From Mesotaenium endlicherianum (lineage: Eukaryota > Streptophyta > Zygnematophyceae > Zygnematales > Mesotaeniaceae), in contig WELA01003891.1 of NCBI GenBank assembly GCA_009602735.1, forward strand, positions 743,888-787,777: DNA of 43,890 bases, in the 5' to 3' direction. Shown piece after piece: positions 20,069 to 30,474 of the stretch (positions are counted from its first letter, which is position 1; each line of letters opens with the position of its first letter). The notes under the pieces were generated by a model that worked only from the letters and a program-made list of their open reading frames with translations, ran no database searches and was not told the DNA's origin. The translations under genes and the position numbers were made by a program.

Positions 20069-21818
20069 GTGCTTGTGTCAATAACTCCTTAATCCTCTCA
20101 AATGCTTGCTGCTCCTTGTCACCCCATAGCCACTTCTCCTGCTTCTTCAACATTTTCGTGAGCGGTGCACACACCTTGAAACGTCGATAAAAATTCGCCA
20201 TGCCGAGGAAACTTCTGAGTTGATGAATATCAGCAGGTACCGGCCAATCTCTGACTGCTTGCACCTTCTTCTGCTCCACCTTGACTCCTTCAGCTCCCAC
20301 TATGTGTCAAAGAAACTCCACCTCCTTGAGGCAGAAGTCGCACTTGCTCATCTTCCCATACAGCTTCTGATCTCTCAAGACCTCCAACACATTCCTCAGA
20401 TGCTCCACATGCTCTTCCAAGGTCTTCGAATAGATCAGGATGTCGTCCAAAAATACCACCACAAACTGGTCCAAGTAGGGTCTGAAAATACTATTCATGA
20501 GTCCCATGAATGTAGCAGGTGCATTAGTCAATCCAAAAGGCATGACTGTGAACTCAAACCATAGCGAGTTCTAAAAGCAGTCTTCGGAATGTCTTCTTCC
20601 GCAATCCGTACCTGGTGATAGCCACTCCTCAAATCGAACTTCGAGAAATACTTCGCCTCGACAAGCCTGTCAATCAACTCGTCCACTCGTAGAAGTGGGT
20701 ACCTGTTCTTGATGGTGACCTTGTTGAAAGCCCGGTAGTCGACACTCATCCTCATAGTCCCATTCTTCTTCTTCACAAATAAGACTGGCGCTGCAAATGG
20801 AGACTCGCTGGGTCGGATGAATCTCTTCTTCAACAACTCTGTCAGCTGCTTCTTCAACTCGTCCAACTCCCCAAACGATTGACGATAGGCGGGTCTCACT
20901 GGTGGCTTGCTCCCTGGTTCCAACTCGATCTTGTGCTCCATAGCTCTCTGTGGAGGTAATCCTGTAGGTAGCTCCTCAGGAAACACGCACTTGAACTCCT
21001 CCAACAGCGCCTTAATTTGGACAGGCATCTCAGCAGGCTTCTTCTCTTGTGCAATTGGGCTCTGCTCCTTCAGAGCAAGGGGATCAGACACCACTACTTG
21101 CTCCTCCGGCGATGTACATTCGCCCAGGCTGTTAGGAGTCACGCTTGCTCCATCTGATGACCTGGCCAGGGCCACCAAAACAAGGTACATCTCCTTCACC
21201 TGATTCGCCCTGCATCAACAGGCTCGACAGAAGACAGTTACTTGTGGTCGTATCTACCTCCACCTGTTTCGCTGTCTCCATTCGACCATCACGCCCTTGG
21301 ACTTTCACTTGTCCTGTGCTCCAGTGCACTTGAGGGTTGGCTTTCCTCAGCCATGGTCGGCCCAATATCACCTCATGGTGACCCAACTTTGCCTGCTCCA
21401 TAACTTCCTTACTCCGGTGCCCCGCTACTTCCACATGAATAGCTTTTGTAGGTGCACCACACTTGAGTCTCTGCCCATTCGCCAAAATTGCCTCCTTAGG
21501 CTCATAATGCTTCTGCACAGGGATTCGCCACTCCTTCACCAGTTTCTTGTGCACAAAATTTGCACTCGCGCCACTGTCGACCATACACTTCGCCTTGTTG
21601 CCGTCGACCACTCCTTCCACGATGATAGGCTTGTCAACATCTCGTCCTTCGCTTCTCGGCAGGCTCCTGGGGATAACCTCNATAACCTCCTTGTGAATTC
21701 TCGTCTTCACGCCAGAAGACACCCCAGAACGACTTACTGGCGTCCTCCTTTTTCCTGCTGTTGAGGTTGCTTCGCCTTCACATAACAGTCTCGAGGCAAA
21801 CGTCCAAGCTTGCCGCAA
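20069..21818 (-). pseudogene. B1 pol, N-terminal part (protease to RNase H), broken
   Basis: This matches B2 Pol from its start to the segment ELLTQA. Protease keeps the DSG motif ([15 protein letters not shown]), and RT keeps FLDDILIYS. Breaks include an 11-bp deletion near 21215 with a frame change, a 4-bp deletion near 20562 (after RTRYG) and a TGA in the VEFLGH segment (about 20306-20304). The N at 21681 lies between two copies of ataacctc, so that insertion may be an assembly error. A2 ends the block at 20069. Confidence 0.88.
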
Positions 21819-22775
21819 TTATAGCAGGGTCCTCTCGGCTTGAGATTCTGCTGCCTGCGCTGGTACTGCACAAGTCCCAACTCCATAGGTACTGGACCTT
21901 GAACACTCGTGCTTGGCGCTTGAGNACGCTTGAGATCCAAAGTGTCGACATCCTCCAAAGGTGTGGCTGCCCCACTGCCTTTGACTATACTCCACAGCGT
22001 CAACCCTCGTTGCCAATGCCATCATTTCTCCAAGACTGGTAGGGTCCTTGAGCGCCACTTCCTTGGCCACAGTTGGCTTGAGTCCTCTCTTGAACGTGTC
22101 CATCATCTCCGACTCGTGCATGGATGGACATTGAATCACCAGCTTGTTGAAGCGCGATACATACTCCTGAACGCTTCCTCGCTGACAAAGGCGCACTAAT
22201 AGATCTCGAGCAGTAGCCTCGGGTGCAATAGGTTGAAATTGCCTCTTCAAGCCTTCAAAGAGCTGATCAACAGTAGCAGGAACTCCAGACAGTTGCTCTT
22301 CTCGTTCATACCAAGCTCCAGCACTCTTCCGCAACAAAGTTGTGACAAAGGCGACTTGCCTGTTGGGCGTGAACGCAGAGTACTCCATAAATTCCTTCAC
22401 TCCAAAAATCCATTGATGAACAGGCGGCGATCCACGCTCTCCAGTATAAACTTCAGGCTTAGGCGCACGCACTCCTGATGCGGGTGGAATAACTGGTTGC
22501 ACCACTGGGTTAACATGAATCGGTGGCACAACAGGTGCAGGTGCCAAACTCGTCGAAGCGGCGTTCCCCATGACAACTCGCACCATTCTCACCACCTCCG
22601 CGCGCATATTTTGTTGAAACTGGGTGTAGACTTCTCCTCCAATTAAAGTTGCCATTTGCCTTAGCATCGCTCGCATCTCTTGTTGCTCTCTGATCATTGT
22701 TGGTGCTGCCTGCTGCCCTGCGCGCTCAACATGCTCGACATGTTCGCCTCCTCCAGCTGCCAACTGCGACTCCAT
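21734..22775 (-). pseudogene. B1 gag, broken
   Basis: The ATG is at 22775-22773. The Gag domain ([17 protein letters not shown] onward) is readable. The N at 21925 lies between two copies of cgcttgag and throws the frame; this is probably an assembly artefact, since removing one copy would match B2. The zinc knuckle reads C-Y-N-C-G-K-L-G-R with Arg where B2 has the metal-binding His, so the knuckle is likely non-functional. The stop is TAA at 21736-21734. Confidence 0.85.
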
Positions 22776-22798
22776 AATATAATATGCAAATTAGCCCA

Positions 22799-22810
22799 GC
22801 TCCGATACCA
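22799..22810 (-). promoter_or_regulatory. B1 primer-binding site
   Basis: On the minus strand it reads TGGTATCGGAGC, two bases inside the 5' LTR, as in B2. Confidence 0.8.
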
Positions 22811-22812
22811 GA

Positions 22813-23555
22813 TGAAAGGGGCAGAGTGCCCTAGTGGAAGCGTAGTGACTCACGAGGAAAGGAACTAGTTGCAATCATACTAGAGAGTGCAGCGGCATAT
22901 CACTAACAAGGCTTAGGAAAAGTACTCAACATTTTGAGTAGCAAGAAACTGCTCACAAATGATGTAGGATGAAAGGCCTTGTCATTACAAACTCGAAGAA
23001 ATTTACAGAAGTGAAAACTGATAAGAAACAAAGAAGTTAAGCCTATTTATAATTTTCTGCTTAAATGCTCCTCCATAGGAGGAAGCTACGAATTTTCCTA
23101 AGTGTTTGTCAAATCGACCCTTCCAGAATATTCGTGAGTAAGCCAGATCAGTCTAATCCGACGTGTCGGGCCCAATTGACGTCCACATACATGCATCGAC
23201 ATTACTAGAATATTCTATCTTAGACGCGCTAGGCTAAACCGAAACTTCTAGGTAAATCGACCTAGTCGGCACTCCGCGTTTTCCGAACTTACGTGAAGGT
23301 TCGAGACACACTAACGGGCCAGATCGCTCGACGCTGTCAGTCAATCCGACGGTTGCGCTCACCGCGGAATAAGGACAGCCGTCAACCGACCTCAAAACTA
23401 ATTAAATTTCAGAAATCCGCAACTCTTTCAATACTTGACCAAATTTGATGAACTTTATATCAAAATGACCACAAAAATGCACTCTATACTACTATACAAT
23501 CAAAACATACTTTCATGAAACTCAAGAATGCACTTTATAAACCTATGACCTTACA
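22813..23555 (-). repeat. B1 5' LTR
   Basis: This is 743 bp. On the + strand it runs from TGAAAGGGGCAG to GACCTTACA. The remainder of the A3 LTR follows at once (CATGTGGCAAAAGTC). Confidence 0.92.
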
Positions 23556-23887
23556 CATGTGGCAAAAGTCAAATGTGCCAATTTTAGGTCAAAAGGACAT
23601 GTGTACATTATTCTAGAAAGAGGTGGCAAGTTTTGGGATGTGTTGGGTGCCAACACATCAACATACACCTTCCTAGGATTTACTTATTTAGCAAGTACAT
23701 AAACAAGAGCTAGAACATAGAAAGACATTCCAGAATCACTCTTGTACGTGCTAAATTCCAGAAATACATTAGCTTTCAAGAAGCCATTTCTCTTTCAAGA
23801 AGCTACCACTTGTGTTCAAAGATCCTTGTCTTGAAATAGATAAAGTATTATATTTCACTAAGTACTTTATCTATCTGTTTCACTACA
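23556..23887 (+). repeat. A3 5' LTR, remaining part
   Basis: It continues the family-A LTR from the point where 6237 stops, including the duplicated CATGT, and ends TTTCACTACA at 23887. The TATA region reads agtacataaac in place of agtatataaac, so the promoter is weakened or lost. Confidence 0.9.
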
Positions 23888-23888
23888 G

Positions 23889-23900
23889 TGGTAGCGGAGC
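23889..23900 (+). promoter_or_regulatory. A3 primer-binding site, mutated
   Basis: It reads TGGTAGCGGAGC, with one T-to-G change from the A1 site. Confidence 0.75.
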
Positions 23901-23924
23901 TAGGCACTTTGGTAGCACAAGAAG

Positions 23925-25130
23925 ATGGCCGATTCTCAAGACCAACAGCAAGCTTTTGAAGGAAGCTCTACCTCTCCAAGAGACCCTCCTCCAGCGCCGA
24001 TGGGAGAGCCCACTCAAGAAAATCTGCAACAACAAGAAGCACCACAAGGAGGAGCACCGTCAAATCCCGTGGCAGCCGCTATAGCAAAGTTGACCCCACC
24101 ACAAGGAGTTTCCACAAAGGAGTGGGCAGCCTTCCTCATGACCGTCCACAACCAAGTGGGCTTGGCCACCTATGAAGCAACCGTACAAGCGTCAAGAGAA
24201 GCTATGGCTGCCATGGTTGCCCCTATTGCGAGCAACGCTCAAAATCCAGCCCCGGCTCAAGCGCCTCCACAAGAGCCAACGAGAGCAAGGAAACTCATCA
24301 AGCCCGGCAAACCCGACACTTTCAACCCCGGGAAAGGTGCCAACCTGAATTTATGGCTCTACCAAGTGGAGACGTACCTTGCATTCTTCGAAGTACCCGA
24401 GGAGGACTACGTTCCCTTTGCCGTTACCTTACTTAGAGGAGCAGCAACATCATGGTGGCGTAACTATCCAGCGGCTATATATCAAGCTATGGCGCACCCC
24501 ATGCTCGGCCAAGAGCCCCCACCAGCATATGCAAGATGGGCAGATTTTTGTGAGGCCCTCAAGAAGCAATTCATGCCCATCAATGCGGAGAAGATTGCCC
24601 GAGGAGAGCTCCACCATCTCAAGCAAACGACGTCCATACAAGAGTATACATCCAGATTTCACGCCCTCACTCTTGAGATTCCCAACATGTCTCTTGAGGA
24701 GAAGATTGACCGCTACATCTTTGGCCTCAAGCCCAAGGTGGCAAAGGAAGTGGAATTACGCGGCTTGACGGGCTTCTCAAAGATCATTGAAGTGGCCCAA
24801 AAGGTGGATATCTTGGATTTCAAGCACTGCGTGCCTTCATGTTCACGGGTACCGGCGACGCGGGTGTACACAGCCCCTTCCACATCCGAATTTGGACCCA
24901 CACCCATGGAAATCGGAGTTATTAAAAGGGACCCCGCGGCTGCTCGGAAGAGTGGAAGACCCTCCAATGACACTTATGATGCAAGAAACCAGCAAGGAGT
25001 GAAAGCAAGACTCTCCCCGGCTGAAAAAGAAGCTCTCATGACGGCTGGACTATGCTTTTATTGCAAGGAAAAGGGCCATCGTGCACTCTCATGCCCCAAA
25101 AAGTTGTCAAAAAACGGACAGCGCCGGTAG
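23925..25130 (+). CDS. gag: A3 Gag (401 aa), open frame in a dead element
   Basis: The frame is uninterrupted and matches A1 Gag throughout. It is shorter because the N-terminal Pro/Gln/Gly unit is present once rather than twice. The Gag domain and the CCHC knuckle ([14 protein letters not shown]) are kept. Substitutions compared with A1 include changes from charged residues in the segment after VELR. It overlaps the pol remnant in the -1 frame. The element cannot move by itself, but this Gag could be made if a promoter remains; B1 now separates most of its LTR promoter from the LTR start. Confidence 0.85.
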   Translation: MADSQDQQQAFEGSSTSPRDPPPAPMGEPTQENLQQQEAPQGGAPSNPVAAAIAKLTPPQGVSTKEWAAFLMTVHNQVGLATYEATVQASREAMAAMVAPIASNAQNPAPAQAPPQEPTRARKLIKPGKPDTFNPGKGANLNLWLYQVETYLAFFEVPEEDYVPFAVTLLRGAATSWWRNYPAAIYQAMAHPMLGQEPPPAYARWADFCEALKKQFMPINAEKIARGELHHLKQTTSIQEYTSRFHALTLEIPNMSLEEKIDRYIFGLKPKVAKEVELRGLTGFSKIIEVAQKVDILDFKHCVPSCSRVPATRVYTAPSTSEFGPTPMEIGVIKRDPAAARKSGRPSNDTYDARNQQGVKARLSPAEKEALMTAGLCFYCKEKGHRALSCPKKLSKNGQRR

Positions 25131-25990
25131 GCCAGGAGCCTACCACCCCAAGACCCACTTCACGAGAAGTCAACAAGCCAAGTGAGGTGGAGACCCCCGT
25201 TGAAGACGACGTTCCAGCCCCAATGAGTTTGAGAGGTTACCTTGGAGGAGAGAAGGGCCACATCTTGGTGGATAGCGGAGCTCAAGGCAACTTCATCGCT
25301 GCAGATTTTGCCACCAAGCACGGCATTACTATGCGAACTCTTGACCACGACGAGGAGATTATGATGCCCCATAAATTCTCCTATACTTCCCCTTCCAAGA
25401 AGACGTACCCCTTGGCACTCTTCATCAAGTCCTTCAAGGATAGAGTAGTGTTCTCCCCCATGCAATTGGGCAAGTACGACGTCATCCTAGGGACGCCTTG
25501 GTTGACCAAGCACAACCCCCAAGTTGATTGGAGGGACGGTACTATCAAGATCAAGAATGACATCACTTCAAGAATCTGTATTTTGCGCGCAATCCAGAAT
25601 ATCCAGACCCAAGACATCNTCCAGACCCAAAACATCAAGAAGCCGGCACACAAGATACTATTGTCCGCCCTCCAACTCAAGAGACTTGTGAGGGAGGAAC
25701 ACGAGCTTCTTTTGGCCTTGATCACGCCAAAAGACATCAAGAAAGACATCGAGAGTCAAGAAGGCACCCCCCTTCTCAAGGAGATACAAGAAGTCTTAGA
25801 GGACTACAAAGGAGTATTCTCTCGGGAAATGCCCAAGGGCTTACCCTCCAAGAGATTTGCAGACCCCAAGATAGAGTTGGAGCCGGGAAGCAAGCCCATC
25901 TCTCGGTCTACGTTCAAGATGTCATATATGGAGCTAGACGAAGTCAAGAAGCAAATCAAGGAGCTACTGGAGCATGGCTTCATTCGACCT
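25052..25990 (+). pseudogene. A3 pol, truncated after the start of RT
   Basis: It matches A1 Pol residues 1 to about 307: protease with DSG, the linker, and the first reverse transcriptase segment ending LLEHGFIRP. The N at 25619 lies between two near-copies of tccagaccca, giving a duplicated QTQ unit that A1 lacks; this may be an assembly join. After 25990 the frame runs by chance into antisense B3 sequence up to 26179. Confidence 0.85.
25109..25144 (+). promoter_or_regulatory. A3 copy of the -1 frameshift signal
   Basis: The heptamer A AAA AAC is at 25109-25115, with the GGTAGGC (25126-25132) / GCCTACC (25138-25144) stem. It is identical to A1. Confidence 0.8.
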
Positions 25991-26233
25991 CGCGCCACTG
26001 TCGACCATACACTTCGCCTTGTTGCCGTCGACCACTCCTTCCACGATGATAGGCTTGTCAACATCTCGTCCTTCGCTTCTCGGCAGGCTTCTGGAGATAA
26101 CCTCCTTGTGAGTTCTCGTCTTCACGCCAGTAGACACCCCAGAATGACTCACTGGCGTCCTCCTTTTTCCTGCTGTTGAGGTTGCTTCGCCTTCACATAT
26201 CAGTCTCGAGCCAAACGTCCAATCTTGCCGCAA
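25990..26233 (-). pseudogene. B3 pol, first part up to protease
   Basis: It matches the B2 Pol N terminus to the protease segment KCMVDSGA and then breaks at 25990. No catalytic domain is complete. Confidence 0.8.
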
Positions 26234-27180
26234 TTATAGCAGGGTCCTCTCGGCTTGAGATTCTGCTGCCTGCGCTGGTACTGCACAAGTCCCAACTCCA
26301 TAGGTACTGGACCTTGAACACTCGTGCTTGGCGCTTGAGATCCAAAGTGTCGACATCCTCCAAAGGTGTGGCTGCCCCACTGCCTCTGACTATACTCCAG
26401 AGCGTCGACCCTCGTTGCCAATGCCATCATTTCTCCAAGATTGGTAGGGTCCTTGAGCGCCACTTCCTTGGCCACAGTTGGCTTGAGTCCCCTCTTGAAC
26501 TTGTCCATCATCTCCGACTCGTGCATGGATGGACATTGAAGCACCAGCTTGTTGAAGCGCGATACATAATCCTGAACGCTTCCTCGCTTACGAAGGTGCA
26601 CTAATAGATCTCGAGCCATAGCCTCGGGTGCAATAGGTTGAAATTGCCTCTTCAAGCCTTCAAATAGCTGATCAACAGTAGCAGGAACTCCAGACAGCTG
26701 CTCTTCTCGTTCATACCAAGCTCCGGCACTCTTCTGCAACAAAGTTGTGACAAAGGCGACTTGCCTGTCGGGCGTGAGCGCAAAGTACTCCATAAATTTC
26801 TTCACTCCAAAAATCCATTGATGAACAGGCGGCGATCCACGCTCTCCAGTATAAACTTCAGGCTTAGGCGCACGCACTCCTGATGCGGGTGGAATAACTG
26901 GTTGCACCACTGGGTAAACATGAATCGGTGGCACAACAGGTGCAGGTGCCAAACTCGTCGAAGCGGCGTTCCCCATGACAACTCGCACCATTCTCTCCAC
27001 CTCCGCGCGCATATTTTGTTGAAACTGGGTGTAGACTTCTCCTCCAATTAAAGTTGCCATTTGCCTTAGCATCGCTCGCATCTCTTGTTGCTCTCTGATC
27101 ATTGTTGGTGCTGCCTGCTGCCCTGCGCGCTCAACATGCTCGACATGTTCGCCTCCTCCAGCTGCCGGCTACGACTCCAT
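26149..27180 (-). pseudogene. B3 gag with an early stop
   Basis: The ATG is at 27180-27178, but codon 4 is TAG where B2 has CAG. The rest of the Gag domain is open until a TGA in the zinc knuckle region near 26200. The knuckle has Gly-Arg in place of Gly-His, the same loss as in B1. Confidence 0.85.
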
Positions 27181-27203
27181 AATATAATATGCAAATTAGC
27201 CCA

Positions 27204-27215
27204 GCTCCGATACCA
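27204..27215 (-). promoter_or_regulatory. B3 primer-binding site
   Basis: On the minus strand it reads TGGTATCGGAGC, as in B1 and B2. Confidence 0.78.
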
Positions 27216-27217
27216 GA

Positions 27218-27878
27218 TGAAAGGGGCAGAGTGCCCTAGTGGAAGCGTAGTGACTCACGAGGAAAGGAACTAGTTGCAATCATACTAGAGAGTGCAGCGG
27301 CATATTACTAACAAGGCTTAGGAAAATTACTCAACATTTTGAGTAGCAAGAAACTGCTCATAAATGATGTAGGATGAAAGGCCTTGTCATTACAATCCCG
27401 TAGAAATTTACAGAAGTGAAACTGATAAGAAACAAATCGTCCCTTCCAGAATATTCGTGAGTAAGCCAGATCAGTCTAATCCGACGTGTCGGGCCGAATT
27501 GACGTCCACATACATGCATCGACATTACTAGAATATTCTATCTTAGACGCGATAGGCTAAACCGAGACTTCTTGGTAAATCGACCTAGTCGGCACTCCGC
27601 GTCAGCCGAACTTACGTGAAGGTTCGAGTTCATTCTAACGGGCCAGATCGCTCAACGCTGTCGGTCAATCCGACGGTCGCGCTCACCGCGAATTAAGGAC
27701 AGTCGTCAACCGACCTCAAAACTAATTAAACTTCAGAATTCCGTAACTCTCTCAATACTTGACCAAATTCGATGAGCTTTGTATCAAAATGACCACAACA
27801 AAGCACTCTACACTACTGTAAAATCAAAACATACTTTCATGAAACTCAACAATGCACTTATAATCGTATGACCTTGCA
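27218..27878 (-). repeat. B3 5' LTR with internal deletion
   Basis: It is 661 bp compared with 743. A deletion of about 81 bp at about 27437, flanked by the microhomology caaa, removes the segment containing the TATAAATA promoter box. Confidence 0.88.
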
Positions 27879-28661
27879 ATTTGGTTGGACTCACTCAGTT
27901 CTTCACTGAGAGCTTTCTTGTTAATATTGCTTTTTCTATTTGCTATTCAACATTCAAGACTTCTGAGAACTTGGAAACTAACACAGCACTCATCATCTTA
28001 TGTGTCTCTTGCACGTTTGTGGTGTTTGGTTCGGATCTGCGCTAGGCTCCTAGCAAATTCTATCCTGCAAGATCTTTATTCCTACAATCGATATCCCTTC
28101 TTGGAAACGTTTTAACTCTTCTATGTTACAATGAGAGGAAAATCTTCAAGCGTCGGTATAAGCGTGGCTTCTCGGCTCTCCTGTGACCTTGGGAACTCCT
28201 TCTCCTTCGCGCTTCTTCTTCTCATCTCCTTTTTGCTCTTGCGCTCCTTTCTGCTTCTTGGCAAAATGTGAGGGCAAGAATGAGGCAGGTTTGTGCAAGG
28301 CTTGTGGCTTTCCCAAGCACCACACATGCCGTCCTCTCTTGAGATGCCAACGCTTAGTCACAGCGTTTGGTTTGCATGCCGTTTTTGTGTCATTGTCCCA
28401 AATCTAACTTAGTAGTCGTCGCTTGGCATGCATGCATGCCTCGTGACTGTTGCGCGTGACTGCTTGGCTACTCAGTCAGCGGTCACGCCTATGATGCCTG
28501 TGGCTTGTGACGCTCGAGGTGGACGCCTAAGTTGTGGCCGTCACACAAGGGTCCTAGCCGAGGTGGCATACAGCCCCTTACAACTTCCCTGACGTGGCAC
28601 TGCCAGGTTGGCTACCCAATCAGTGTCGCCTTACGGGCATCTGCTGGCATGGACCATCGCT
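27879..28661. repeat. Right inverted-repeat arm, inner part
   Basis: It is the reverse-complement counterpart of about 5345-6060. It has an extra stretch of about 70 bp near 27884-27950 that the left arm lacks. It holds the B2 target site at its right end (TCGCT, 28657-28661). Short open frames in it lack start context and differ between the arms; one has a weak CxxC...H..C pattern (LCKACGFPKHHTC) that might be a relic zinc knuckle. Confidence 0.7.
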
Positions 28662-29405
28662 TGTAAGGTCATAGGTTTATGAAGTGCATTTTTGAGTATC
28701 ATGAAAGTATGTTTTGATTGTATAGTAAAGTAGAGTGCATTGTTGTGGTCATTTTGATATAAAGTTCATCGAATTTGGTCAAGTATTGAGAGAGTTATGG
28801 ATTTCCGAAGTTTAATTAGTTTTGAGGTCGGTTGACGATTGTCCTTAATTCGCGGTGAGCGCGACCGTCGGATTGACCGACAGCGTCGAGCGATCTGGCC
28901 CGTTAGAATGAACTCGAACCTTCACGTAAGTTCGGCTGACGCGGAGTGCCGACTAGGTCGATTTACCTAGAAGTTTCGGTTTAGCCTAGCGCGTCTAAGA
29001 TAGAATATTCTAGTAATGTCGATGCATGTATGTGGACGTCAATTCGGCCCGACACGTCAGATTAGACTGATCTGGCTTACTCACGAATATTCTGGAAGGG
29101 ACGATTTGACGAACACTTAGGAAAATCCGTAGCTTCCTCCTAGGGAGGAGAACTTAGGCAGAAAATTATAAATAGGCATAACTTCTTTGTTTCTTATCAG
29201 TTTTCACTTCTGTAAATTTCTACGGATTTGTAATGACAAGGCCTTTCATCCTACATCATTTGTGAGCAGTTTCTTGCTACTCAAAATGTTGAGTAATTTT
29301 CCTAAGCTTTGTTAGTGATATGCTGCTGCACTCTCTAGTATGATGGCAACTAGTTCCTTTCCTCGTGAGTCACTACGCTTCCACTAGGGCACTCTGCCCC
29401 TTTCA
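28662..29405 (+). repeat. B2 5' LTR
   Basis: It is 744 bp, from TGTAAGGTCATAGG to CCCCTTTCA. A TATAAATA box lies at 29167-29174. Confidence 0.95.
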
Positions 29406-29407
29406 TC

Positions 29408-29419
29408 TGGTATCGGAGC
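29408..29419 (+). promoter_or_regulatory. B2 primer-binding site (tRNA-iMet type)
   Basis: TGGTATCGGAGC begins three bases after the LTR end. It is the same 12 bases as in A1. Confidence 0.85.
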
Positions 29420-29442
29420 AGGGCTAGTTTGCATATTATATT

Positions 29443-30474
29443 ATGGAGTCGCAGCCGGCAGCTGGGGGAGGCGAACATGTCGAGCATGTTAAGCGCGCGG
29501 GGCAGCAGGCAGCACCAACAATGACCAGAGAGCAACAAGAGATGCAGGCGATGCTAAGACAAATGGCAAATGCAATTGGAGGAGAAGTCTACACCCAGTT
29601 TCAACAAAATATGCGCGCGGAGGTGGAGAGAATGGTGCGAGTTGTTATGGGGAACGCCGCTTCGACGAGTTCGGCACCTGCACCTGTTGTACCACCGATT
29701 CATGTTAACCCAGTGGTGCAACCAGTTATTCCACCCGCATCAGGAGTGCGTGCGCCTAAGCCTGAAGTTTATACTGGAGAGCGTGGATCGCCGCCTGTTC
29801 ATCAATGGATTTTTGGAGTGAAGAAGTTTATGGAGTATTCTGCGCTCACGCCCGACAGGCAAGTCGCCTTTGTCATAACTTTGCTGCAGAAGAGTGCTGG
29901 AGCTTGGTATGAACGAGAAGAGCAGCTGTCTGGAGTTCCTGCTACTGTTGATCAGCTATTTGAAGGCTTGAAGAGGCAATTTCAACCTATTGCACCCGAG
30001 GCTACCGCTCGAGATCTATTGGTGCGCCTTCGTCAACGAGGAAGCGTTCAAGAGTATGTATCGCGCTTCAACGAGCTGGTGCTTCAATGTCCATCCATGC
30101 ACGAGTCGGAGATGATGGACAAGTTCAAGAGGGGACTCAAGCCAACTGTGGCCAAGGAAGTGGCGCTCAAGGACCCTACCAGTCTTGGAGAAATGATGGC
30201 ATTGGCAACAAGGGTCGACGCTGTGGAGTATAGTCAGAGGCAGTGGGGCAGCCACAACTTTGGAGGATATCGACACTTTGGATCTCAAGCGCCAAGCACG
30301 AGTGTTCAAGGTCCAGTACCCATGGAGTTGGGACTTGTGCAGTACCAGCGCAGGCAGCAGAATTTCAAGCCGAGAGGACCGTGCTATAGTTGCGGCAAGC
30401 TTGGACATCTGGCTCGAGACTGTCATGTGAAGGCGAAGCAACCTCAACAGCAGGAAAAAGGAGGACGCCAGTAA
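29443..30474 (+). CDS. gag: B2 Gag polyprotein (343 aa)
   Basis: This is the particle-forming protein of B2. Residues 1-100 are Ala/Gln/Pro-rich. Residues about 110-270 form the retrotransposon Gag domain ([15 protein letters not shown], then [10 protein letters not shown], then [12 protein letters not shown]). A CCHC zinc knuckle is near the end: C314, C317, H322, C327 ([14 protein letters not shown]). The tail is Lys/Gln-rich. The ATG is 24 bases after the primer site. Gag overlaps pol by 85 nt; pol is in the -1 frame. It differs strongly from family-A Gag outside the general fold and the knuckle. No defect is seen. Confidence 0.93.
   Translation: MESQPAAGGGEHVEHVKRAGQQAAPTMTREQQEMQAMLRQMANAIGGEVYTQFQQNMRAEVERMVRVVMGNAASTSSAPAPVVPPIHVNPVVQPVIPPASGVRAPKPEVYTGERGSPPVHQWIFGVKKFMEYSALTPDRQVAFVITLLQKSAGAWYEREEQLSGVPATVDQLFEGLKRQFQPIAPEATARDLLVRLRQRGSVQEYVSRFNELVLQCPSMHESEMMDKFKRGLKPTVAKEVALKDPTSLGEMMALATRVDAVEYSQRQWGSHNFGGYRHFGSQAPSTSVQGPVPMELGLVQYQRRQQNFKPRGPCYSCGKLGHLARDCHVKAKQPQQQEKGGRQ

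Larger units (their letters stand above)
6238..23555 (-). mobile_element. Retrotransposon B1 (Ty3/gypsy family B), hosting A1 and A2
   Basis: B1 lies on the minus strand with its 5' LTR at 22813-23555 and its 3' LTR at 6238-6980. Its body is in three blocks: 22812-20069, 14484-14424 and 7741-6981. A2 interrupts it at 20068 and A1 at 7741/14424. Compared with intact B2, B1 lacks 304 bp of RNase H (B2 32161-32464) next to A2 and about 780 bp of integrase (B2 about 32921-33706) at about 7340. It also has frameshifts, a stop in reverse transcriptase and N-associated duplications in gag and protease. Its LTRs differ from each other at a few dozen positions. B1 cannot be autonomous. Confidence 0.9.
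6061..25990 (+). mobile_element. Retrotransposon A3 (Ty3/gypsy family A), split by B1 and truncated
   Basis: A3 consists of 6061-6237 (first part of its 5' LTR) and 23556-25990 (rest of the LTR, primer site, gag and the start of pol). The 17.3-kb B1 element sits inside its 5' LTR, flanked by a five-base duplication with one substitution (CACGT at 6233-6237, CATGT at 23556-23560). The 3' two thirds, including most of reverse transcriptase, RNase H, integrase and the 3' LTR, are gone. At 25989-25990 the sequence switches to the opposite strand of B3, with a 2-base microhomology (ct). Its gag is open. It is one of the oldest insertions in the island, because B1 is inside it and A1 and A2 are inside B1. 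Confidence 0.85.
25990..27878 (-). mobile_element. Retrotransposon B3 (family B), 3'-truncated
   Basis: On the minus strand it has a 5' LTR (27878-27218), primer site, gag and the first part of pol, ending within protease at the junction with A3. The target duplication cannot be checked because the other end is lost. The terminal LTR bases read TTGCA where TTACA is expected, so either that base mutated or the LTR end is truncated against the flanking gcaatttg. Confidence 0.87.

Noticed and set aside
25052..26179. A continuous 375-codon frame joining A3 protease to antisense B3
   Set aside because: The part after 25990 is antisense to B3 pol and gag and is open only by chance. It is not a natural fusion gene.
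28183..28407. A 74-codon frame in the right arm with a CxxC...H..C pattern
   Set aside because: The left arm has frameshifts in the same stretch and the pattern does not fit the spacing of a CCHC knuckle. It is at most a relic.
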